From the NCBI GenBank assembly GCA_002279765.1, contig NCCR01000221.1:1-7102 (forward strand): a DNA stretch of 7,102 nt, in the 5' to 3' direction. The notes below the pieces were generated by a model that ran no database searches, was not told the origin of the DNA, and saw nothing but the letters and a program-made list of their open reading frames with translations. The position numbers and the translations under genes are program-made. Positions 1 to 4,877 of this stretch are shown in pieces. The stretch comes from Verrucomicrobia bacterium 12-59-8 (lineage in GTDB: Bacteria; Verrucomicrobiota; Verrucomicrobiae; Verrucomicrobiales; Verrucomicrobiaceae). Positions within the stretch are counted from its first letter, which is position 1, and the number at the start of each line of letters is the position of its first letter.

Positions 1-776
1 TTGATCCCACTGCGGCCACCAGTTTGAGCCATCCTGAAGCGCTCGATTCTGCCGATGCCATCGTCATGCTCCTGCGCTTCCGCCATTGGGACGACGCCAC
101 CACCAAGAAATTCGAAGCGGCCGTGAACCGTGGCGTGCCGATCATCGCCCTGCGCACCAGCACCCATGCCTTCAATGGCTACGCCAAGGACAGCCCCTTC
201 GCAGCCTGGAACTGGAACCACGACACGGGTGGCTGGGGCAAAAAAATCCTCGGCGAAACCTGGGTCAGCCACTGGGGCAAGCACAAGTTCGAAGCCACCA
301 AGGGCATCATCGAAGCTGCGAACGCGAATCATGCCGTACTGCGGGGCGTGAGTGATCTCTTCGGCACCACCGACGTCTATGAAGCCGCCCCTCCCGCCGA
401 TTCCATCATCCTCGTGCGCGGGCAGATTCTGCAAGGCATGACGCCTGACTCGCCACCCGCCAGCTACAAGAAAGCCACCGCTGCCAAGGTCGAGCAGGAT
501 GTGAACACCCCCATGATGCCCGTGGCCTGGCTGCGCTCCGTGAAGAACGACGCCGGCACCGAAAACAAAATCCTCGCCACCACCATGGGCGCCGCCACCG
601 ATCTCACCAACGAAGACCTGCGCCGCCTCGTCGTAAACGGCGTCTTCTGGGGCCTCGGCCTCGAAGTGCCTGAGAAGGCCGATGTGAGCATCGTCGGCGA
701 ATACACCCCCACGATGTACGGCTTCAAAGGCAACAAAGTGGGAGTGAAGCCGGAGAGCTTTGAGCTGGCGAAGTAG
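1..776 (+). CDS. ThuA-domain protein, 5'-truncated by the window edge
   Basis: The frame is already open at position 3 and reads DPTAATSL before the TTG at 24, so that TTG is an internal Leu codon and not a start. 257 residues of the C-terminal part are visible, ending in TAG at 774-776. Visible features fit the ThuA family (trehalose-utilisation-like, class I glutamine amidotransferase-like fold). There is a hydrophobic strand with 'ADAIVMLLRFRHW', then 'RGVPIIALRTSTHAF' (the nucleophile-elbow region of the fold). A Trp/His-rich stretch 'GGWGKKILGETWVSHWGKHK' follows, and then 'ATTMGAATDLTNEDLRRLVVN' with 'FWGLGLEVP' near the end, typical of ThuA proteins secreted by Verrucomicrobiota and Planctomycetota. 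The missing N-terminus would hold about 50 residues and probably a signal peptide. The substrate is unknown; many relatives are annotated only by the domain. No U-rich terminator is visible directly after the stop. Confidence 0.85.
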   Translation, partial: DPTAATSLSHPEALDSADAIVMLLRFRHWDDATTKKFEAAVNRGVPIIALRTSTHAFNGYAKDSPFAAWNWNHDTGGWGKKILGETWVSHWGKHKFEATKGIIEAANANHAVLRGVSDLFGTTDVYEAAPPADSIILVRGQILQGMTPDSPPASYKKATAAKVEQDVNTPMMPVAWLRSVKNDAGTENKILATTMGAATDLTNEDLRRLVVNGVFWGLGLEVPEKADVSIVGEYTPTMYGFKGNKVGVKPESFELAK

Positions 777-842
777 CCTGGTATTCCCGGATTAAAGTGT
801 TTCGAAAGCTGGTTCCGGAGAGCACGCCTAGGGAGGCTCGGC

Positions 843-868
843 GGAGGCTTGAGGGCAAGCCTCCCTAC
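843..868 (-). repeat. REP-like palindrome, left copy (minus orientation)
   Basis: A perfect 9-bp stem is formed by GGAGGCTTG (843-851) and CAAGCCTCC (856-864), with loop AGGG. It is followed immediately by CTAC (865-868), which on the minus strand is a GTAG tetranucleotide at the foot of the hairpin. GTAG next to an imperfect palindrome is the hallmark of REP sequences mobilised by RAYT (TnpA-REP) transposases. Similarity to the right copy continues on both sides, to roughly 830 outside and 914 inside. Confidence 0.65.
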
Positions 869-914
869 CTTGCTCTGGGCGTGCATGCTGTTGAGACTTT
901 CGCAATAGACTGAC

Positions 915-1144
915 ATCCTTGTCTTGAAGGCCAAAGGCCTTCTGCATCATAGCGAAGGGATGCCGAGCTTTAGCGAGTGCTTCCCTGGTAAACACGGAGG
1001 TACCCTCCGGGAAGCAAACCCAGTGCCCCTCCACACGCCGCCGGGTACCAGCAGCGTCTGCTCCGCCATCGCGCCACAGGTGGCTGTCTCCTGAGTCCCG
1101 CGCCTCATGTTTCCGGCACCAAATTTTACACGAGCTCCATTCGC
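915..1144. other. Hairpin-rich core between the inverted REPs
   Basis: Several strong palindromes are packed here. GAAGGCC/GGCCTTC (926-932 and 936-942) has a 3-nt loop. A compound stem pairs GCTTCCC (979-985) with GGGAAGC (1009-1015) and encloses GGAGG/CCTCC (996-1000 and 1004-1008). AGCAG/CTGCT near 1050 and GCCAC/GTGGC near 1074 are shorter. Either strand could fold into a structured RNA. No open frame with a recognisable product covers it. Confidence 0.4.
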
Positions 1145-1181
1145 GTCAGTCTATGGCGCAAGCGTCAATAGGCGGCGCGAG

Positions 1182-1207
1182 GTAGGGAGGGCTGTCCCCA
1201 GCCCTCC
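1182..1207 (+). repeat. REP-like palindrome, right copy (plus orientation)
   Basis: GTAG (1182-1185) directly precedes a perfect 9-bp stem, GGAGGGCTG (1186-1194) and CAGCCCTCC (1199-1207), with loop TCCC. It has the same architecture as the left copy at 843-868, in the opposite orientation. The stem sequence differs, with compensating changes in both arms (GGCTT/AAGCC against GGGCT/AGCCC), so base pairing is kept while sequence drifts. This supports a structure under selection and not chance GC-richness. Confidence 0.65.
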
Positions 1208-1246
1208 GCCGCCGGAGCCCAGGATAGCCTTGGGAGGATTGGTGGC

Positions 1247-1264
1247 ATGATCTGCCAGGGGTGA
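1247..1264 (+). CDS. Possible five-codon leader peptide (MICQG)
   Basis: An ATG at 1247 lies 9 nt after a good GGAGG (1233-1237) and reads five codons to a TGA at 1262-1264. That stop overlaps the GTG (1261-1263) that opens the HicB-like frame, in the arrangement GTGA. GGAGG is too far (23 nt) to serve the GTG directly, so the leader could feed ribosomes to it by termination-reinitiation. The alternative is that the ATG is the ancestral start of the HicB-like gene and an indel has split the frame. The call rests only on position and spacing. Confidence 0.25.
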   Translation: MICQG

Positions 1265-1560
1265 ATGACGCCAGTCTTCAGCTTGCAAAACTCATTGTGG
1301 TCAGTGATTTATTTGACACTATTAAAGCCGAAGATCGCTATCACCACTTCGTCCGCTGGTCGGAGGAAGATCAGCTTTACATCGGCTATTGCCCGGACCT
1401 CTACGTGGGCGGTGTCTGCCACGGCCCGAATGATGAGCAGGTCTATGCCGAGCTTTGCGGAATCATGCGCGATGAAGTGGCGCACCGTCAGTCGCTCGGG
1501 CAAACTTTGCCCACTCCTTCGGTGCGCATCACGCGGGACGTGGAGCTGGTGGCGGCCTGA
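1261..1560 (+). CDS. HicB-like small protein, orphan (no HicA partner)
   Basis: This is a 99-residue protein if started at GTG 1261. Residues 27-85 match the HicB-like antitoxin fold: a first strand 'HHFVRWSEEDQLYIGYCPDL', a turn 'GGVCHG', then a helix 'NDEQVYAELCGIMRDEVA' and a final 'LGQTLPTPSVRI'. HicB proteins normally neutralise the HicA mRNA interferase, but no HicA-like frame precedes or follows. This variant with W-SEED and CHG also lacks any obvious C-terminal DNA-binding helix-turn-helix, so it may be a stand-alone member. The start is uncertain: relatives usually begin just before the F-V-R-W strand, so the first ~24 residues may be spurious or extra. In-frame GTG 1297 is the other option. 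The gene converges on the lipoprotein gene with a 9-bp gap. Confidence 0.65.
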   Translation: MNDASLQLAKLIVVSDLFDTIKAEDRYHHFVRWSEEDQLYIGYCPDLYVGGVCHGPNDEQVYAELCGIMRDEVAHRQSLGQTLPTPSVRITRDVELVAA

Positions 1561-1569
1561 TCTACCCGC

Positions 1570-2349
1570 TCATTTCAGCTCAAACACAAACGGCAGGCCC
1601 TGCGCTGTCATCATGGCTTTCTCTTTCGCCATGTAGCGCTCGGCCAGCCTGGCAAAGCTGCCATCGCTGCGCATGCGGGCGAGGACTTCGTTGACCTTGG
1701 TCTTCAGTTCGTCATTGCCCTGCTTCAAGCCGACGGCCCAGACCTCTTCACGCAGCGGCGCGAGCAGAGCGCGCGTCTTCCCGGCGTATTTAAGCTGATA
1801 GTTCATGATCGAAAGCTGATCGTAAATCCACGCATCGACACTCGCGTTCACCACTTCCATCACGCAGGAGACATCGGCATCCAGGGCGGTGATTTTGGCC
1901 TCCTTCAAGTTTTCCCGCGCCCAGCTTTCTCCCGTGGTGCCGAGGCGCACCACGATCTTGCGGCCCGGCGTTTTTAAATCAGCCGCGCTTTGAATGGTGG
2001 AGTTTTTCGCGGCCAAAATGGACAGTCCGGTCTTCACATACGGCTCGGAGAAATCGATGGATTTGCGTCGCTCAGGCGTGGCCGTCATGGACGAGATCAC
2101 AAGGTCAATGGACCCCGTGCGCAGAGCGGTGATGAGGCCGTCGAAGTTGATGTTGCGGAACTCCACCTCACGCCCCAGCGCCTTGCCGATCTCACGCCCC
2201 ACCTCCACGTCCACGCCGGTGACCTGGCCTTTGTCATCGACGTACTCAAACGGCGGATACGTCGCATCGGTGCCGATGATGAGCTTGTTGCTGCGCGAGC
2301 AGGCGCACAGCATGAACAGAGCGAGGAGGGAGGCGAGGGTGCGGATCAT
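1570..2349 (-). CDS. Amino-acid-type ABC transporter solute-binding lipoprotein (SBP_bac_3)
   Basis: A 259-residue periplasmic binding protein of family 3 (polar amino acids). A lipoprotein signal peptide with lipobox L-C-A-C puts the lipidated Cys at residue 17. The mature protein opens with 'LIIGTDATYPPFEYVDD' and continues with 'GVDVEVGREIGKALG', 'FDGLITALRTGSIDLVISSMTATPER', 'FSEPYVKTG' and 'VRLGTTGESWA'. Arg94 in the TPER motif normally binds the ligand carboxylate. Asp177 in 'VDAWIYDQ' sits where the family binds the ligand amino group. The ligand cannot be assigned. No permease or ATPase gene adjoins it, so it is an orphan binding protein here. Its ATG starts 8 bp after the nadE stop with no clear Shine-Dalgarno, suggesting co-transcription and translational coupling. 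Confidence 0.88.
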   Translation of the reverse strand: MIRTLASLLALFMLCACSRSNKLIIGTDATYPPFEYVDDKGQVTGVDVEVGREIGKALGREVEFRNINFDGLITALRTGSIDLVISSMTATPERRKSIDFSEPYVKTGLSILAAKNSTIQSAADLKTPGRKIVVRLGTTGESWARENLKEAKITALDADVSCVMEVVNASVDAWIYDQLSIMNYQLKYAGKTRALLAPLREEVWAVGLKQGNDELKTKVNEVLARMRSDGSFARLAERYMAKEKAMMTAQGLPFVFELK

Positions 2350-2357
2350 AGGATGAA

Positions 2358-4325
2358 TCAGGAGTTCAAATCGCCCGCGTAATCACTCGGCATGCGCCAG
2401 TCGCCACGCGGAGAAAGCGCCACGGAACCGACCTTAGGACCGTCCGGCACGCTGGAGCGCTTGAACTGGTTTTGCGCAAAGCGTTTGAAGAACAGCGCCA
2501 GCCAGCGGGCGATGGTTTCGTCGTCATACTTGCCCGCAAAAGCCTGCGCGGCCAGCCAGCGGATTCTTTCGCCGTTGCTGCCATGCCGCACAAAGTGAAA
2601 CAGGAAGAAGTCATGCAGCTCATACGGCCCGATGGTGTCCTCGGTCCTCTGCTGCAGCGACTCATCCGCTGCGAGCGGCAGCAATTCGGGCGTGATCGGC
2701 GTGTCGGCGATGTCCTGCAGAATCGCGCCCGCCTTGTCCGCAAAAGGACCTGCCGCGCACCATTCAATCAAGTAGCGCACCAGCGTCTTCGGCACGCCGG
2801 AGTTCACGTGATACATCGACATGTGATCGCCATTGAACGTGCACCAGCCCAGCGCTGCCTCGGAGAGATCGCCTGTGCCAACGACGAGACCGCCCGTCTT
2901 GTTGGCCAGGTCCATCAGGATCTGCGTGCGCTCGCGGGCCTGCGAGTTCTCATACGTCGCGTCGTGCTGCGTTTCCGAATGACCGATGTCCGCAAAGTGC
3001 TGATGCACCGCATCATTGATCGAGATCGTGCGCAGCTCGATGTTCAGCGCTTCGGCGAGTTGTTCGGCGTTGCCCTTCGTGCGCGTCGTGGTTCCAAAGC
3101 CCGGCATTGTAACTGTCAACGCGGCAGTCGTTGGCATGCCCGCACGCTTCAGTGCTTCCAACATCACCAGCAGCGCGAGGGTGGAATCGAGCCCCCCTGA
3201 GAGTCCGAGCACCGCAGTCTTGGCGCGTGCCTGCTTCAACCGGCGCGCGAGTCCCGTGGCCTGAATCGCAAAAATTTCCTCGCATACCGCCGCACGATCC
3301 ATCTTGGCCGAGGGCACAAAGGGATGCGCCGAGATGCTGCGCAGCAGTGTGTCGTCACCACCGAGAGCCGCACCCAGACTGAACGCGACCCGTCGAAAAC
3401 CAATGCTGCCTGCTTCATCGCGGAAGGCGCTGTTTTTCAGCCGGTCGTGCGCCAGATGCTGCACATCGATATCCGTCACAATGGCGCGCGTCTCGAAGGA
3501 GAAGCGCTCGGTTTCACCCAGCAGGATGCCATTCTCTCCCACGAGGGCATGCCCCGAATAAACCACGTCCGTGCTCGATTCTCCCGCTCCCGCACCCGCA
3601 TACACATACGCTGCCACGCAACGCGCCGCCTGCTGCACCACGAGGTGGCGGCGGTAGGGCGCCTTGCCCAAAACCTCCGTGCTCGCGGAAGGATTTGCCA
3701 GCACCGTGGCCCCCGCGAGCGCGAGATGGCTGGAGGGCGGAATCACCGCCCACAGATCCTCGCAGATCTCGACACCGAGCACGAAGCCCGGCACATCCAG
3801 CGCCTCAAACAACAACTCCTCCCCGACGGGCGCATCCTGATCATTCACACGCACCGTCGATGCGTTCAGCGTATGCGCGGGGGAAAACCACCGACGCTCG
3901 TAAAACTCCGACGAATTGGGCAGGAAAGTCTTCGGCACGATGCCGAGCACACGGCCCCGCGCCAGCACCGCCGCCACGTTGTAAAGCCGGTCCTGCACCC
4001 GCAGCGGCAGCCCCACGACCAGCACGCTCGGCAGATCATGCGTCGCCTGCACCAGTTCAACCAAGCCTTTGACGGCCGCATCCAGCAGCGCCGAGGTGTG
4101 AAACAAATCCGCACAGGAGTAGCCCGTGAGGCACAGCTCAGGAAACACCACCAGCCGGCAGCCTCGCTGCGAGAGTGCCCGCGCCTCACGCGCCAGGATC
4201 TCCGCATTCTTCGCCACATTTCCCAGCACCAGTTCCGGAGACACCGCAGCGACACGCACAAAACCAAGTCGTTCACGGGTGGCGGTCGGAGTAGGGGCTG
4301 CTTGCGGCATGCAGGAACCTAGCAC
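2358..4325 (-). CDS. nadE: Glutamine-dependent NAD+ synthetase
   Basis: This enzyme makes NAD+ from deamido-NAD+ (NaAD), ATP and glutamine in the last step of NAD biosynthesis. It is a two-domain form. The N-terminal nitrilase-type glutaminase carries the catalytic triad Glu63 ('FPELCLTGY'), Lys132 ('VPKTFLPN') and Cys188 ('VEICEDLW'). The C-terminal synthetase carries the PP-loop SGGLDS at 376-381, then 'TMPGFGTTTRTKGNA', 'NSQARERTQILMDLAN', 'GTGDLSEAALGW' and the late 'GPYELHDFF' and 'SSVPDGPKVGS' blocks of the long family. Length (650-655 aa) is close to other glutamine-dependent forms such as the mycobacterial type. The frame can open at GTG 4325, but the ATG at 4310 (residue 6) is the more likely start, since homology begins only around residue 20. 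The gene is 54 bp (69 bp from the ATG) downstream of the DCC gene and directly upstream of the lipoprotein gene. Confidence 0.96.
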   Translation of the reverse strand: MLGSCMPQAAPTPTATRERLGFVRVAAVSPELVLGNVAKNAEILAREARALSQRGCRLVVFPELCLTGYSCADLFHTSALLDAAVKGLVELVQATHDLPSVLVVGLPLRVQDRLYNVAAVLARGRVLGIVPKTFLPNSSEFYERRWFSPAHTLNASTVRVNDQDAPVGEELLFEALDVPGFVLGVEICEDLWAVIPPSSHLALAGATVLANPSASTEVLGKAPYRRHLVVQQAARCVAAYVYAGAGAGESSTDVVYSGHALVGENGILLGETERFSFETRAIVTDIDVQHLAHDRLKNSAFRDEAGSIGFRRVAFSLGAALGGDDTLLRSISAHPFVPSAKMDRAAVCEEIFAIQATGLARRLKQARAKTAVLGLSGGLDSTLALLVMLEALKRAGMPTTAALTVTMPGFGTTTRTKGNAEQLAEALNIELRTISINDAVHQHFADIGHSETQHDATYENSQARERTQILMDLANKTGGLVVGTGDLSEAALGWCTFNGDHMSMYHVNSGVPKTLVRYLIEWCAAGPFADKAGAILQDIADTPITPELLPLAADESLQQRTEDTIGPYELHDFFLFHFVRHGSNGERIRWLAAQAFAGKYDDETIARWLALFFKRFAQNQFKRSSVPDGPKVGSVALSPRGDWRMPSDYAGDLNS

Positions 4326-4379
4326 GAGGGGTTCGGGGTGCGCGAGAAGTAAGTACGCCAGCGGGCCGCGCCCATGCCC

Positions 4380-4796
4380 CTATTCCAGCATCCGCGTCCT
4401 CAACTCCGGCGTCGGCATCATGCACGATTCGTCCTTGCCAAACCAGCGGTAGCGATTCCGCGCGACGAAGTAGTAAACCGCATCGCGCAGCGCACGCGGC
4501 AGCGGTTTGAAAATGAGCACGAGTTTCCACAGGCCACCCAGTGTGCGGGCGATTTCGAGCGCGGCATCGCTGGCCTTGAAAGCGCCCCTCGGTGTGAGAA
4601 ACAGCATCGTGTTCGGCGCAGCGGGATCAAGGTCATGCCGCGTGTAGAGATCACGGCCCAGCGGACTTTGGATCGGCGCGAATTTGATTTTCCCTGCTGG
4701 ATCGCGCCGAATGATGGAGCGCACGCCAGCATCGCAGAGATGGCAGACGCCATCAAAGAGCAGCAGATGGTCGTTGCTGGGGGCGTAGTGGGACAT
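4380..4796 (-). CDS. DCC-family (DUF393) thiol-disulfide oxidoreductase-like protein
   Basis: A 138-residue protein with the signature 'LLLFDGVCHLC' (Cys18-x-x-Cys21) that names the DCC family (YuxK-like, thioredoxin-related fold). The C-terminal block 'RDAVYYFVARNRYRWFG' followed by Cys125 is also typical. A redox role through the CxxC pair is predicted by family; substrates are not established. There is no signal peptide, so a cytoplasmic location is expected. The start is well fixed, because an in-frame stop lies only two codons upstream of the ATG. There is no strong Shine-Dalgarno. It is the first gene of the minus-strand run DCC-nadE-lipoprotein; co-transcription is inferred from orientation and spacing only. 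Confidence 0.9.
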   Translation of the reverse strand: MSHYAPSNDHLLLFDGVCHLCDAGVRSIIRRDPAGKIKFAPIQSPLGRDLYTRHDLDPAAPNTMLFLTPRGAFKASDAALEIARTLGGLWKLVLIFKPLPRALRDAVYYFVARNRYRWFGKDESCMMPTPELRTRMLE

Positions 4797-4810
4797 GGGT
4801 CAAAGGAGCA

Positions 4811-4849
4811 CGGCCCGAAAAAAAGAAAAGGCCGGAGGTGCATGGCACC
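4811..4849 (-). terminator. Candidate terminator downstream of the secreted repeat protein
   Basis: On the minus strand, about 29 bp after the stop at 4878, GGTGC-CAT-GCACC (4849-4837) is followed by a T-rich tract. That tract is itself flanked by CGGCC and GGCCG, which can pair across it. The hairpin plus T-run would fit intrinsic termination between this gene and the DCC gene. The stem is only 5 bp and the T-run starts several bases after it, so the call is weak. Confidence 0.35.
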
Positions 4850-4877
4850 GCGTCAAGAAGTTCCTAAAAATCGCCGC

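Larger units (their letters stand above)
843..1207. mobile_element. Putative non-autonomous REP doublet (REPIN/MITE-like) element
   Basis: The two REP palindromes are the outer parts of longer imperfect terminal inverted repeats. Reading inward, the minus strand from 914 to 843 and the plus strand from 1145 to 1207 both begin GTCAGTCTAT, continue with similar GCG-AAG-TCAA blocks, and converge again at AGGTAGGGAGG. One gap of about 9 nt separates the arms. Outside the palindromes both copies continue with CCTCCGCCG and an AGCC...AGG block, so the true ends may be near 830 and 1221. No transposase or RAYT gene lies in the window, so any mobilisation would act in trans. Target-site duplications were not identified with confidence. 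The boundaries and the mobile nature are inference from symmetry. Confidence 0.5.
777..1260. other. Non-coding region with inverted REP pair and hairpin-rich core
   Basis: This 484-bp gap has no convincing gene. Minus-strand reading frames that cross it run into the antisense of the ThuA gene or read straight through the palindromes, giving low-complexity, family-less translations. The gap holds a pair of inverted palindromic repeats (843-868 and 1182-1207) inside longer imperfect inverted repeats, plus several short hairpins between them. It ends with a GGAGG at 1233-1237 that probably serves translation of the downstream HicB-like gene. Confidence 0.7.

Noticed and set aside
24..26. TTG as the start of the ThuA-like gene
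   Set aside because: The same frame is open upstream to the window edge and reads plausible family sequence, so the TTG is an internal Leu codon and the gene is truncated.
464..934. 156-residue minus-strand open frame
   Set aside because: Most of it is antisense to the well-supported ThuA gene and the rest reads through the left REP palindrome; its composition matches no family.
828..1034. 68-residue minus-strand open frame ending in the left REP
   Set aside because: It reads through the hairpins and palindrome and ends in Pro/Ala/Glu-rich sequence from the repeat. It has no recognisable domain and is better explained as structured non-coding DNA.
1265..1636. 123-residue plus-strand frame starting at ATG 1265
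   Set aside because: It is the +1 shadow of the HicB-like gene, with Ser/Arg-rich composition and no conserved motif; it also runs into the convergent lipoprotein gene.
3324..4322. 332-residue plus-strand open frame
   Set aside because: It lies entirely antisense to nadE, whose catalytic motifs are intact. Arg/His-rich translation is typical of antisense frames in GC-rich DNA.
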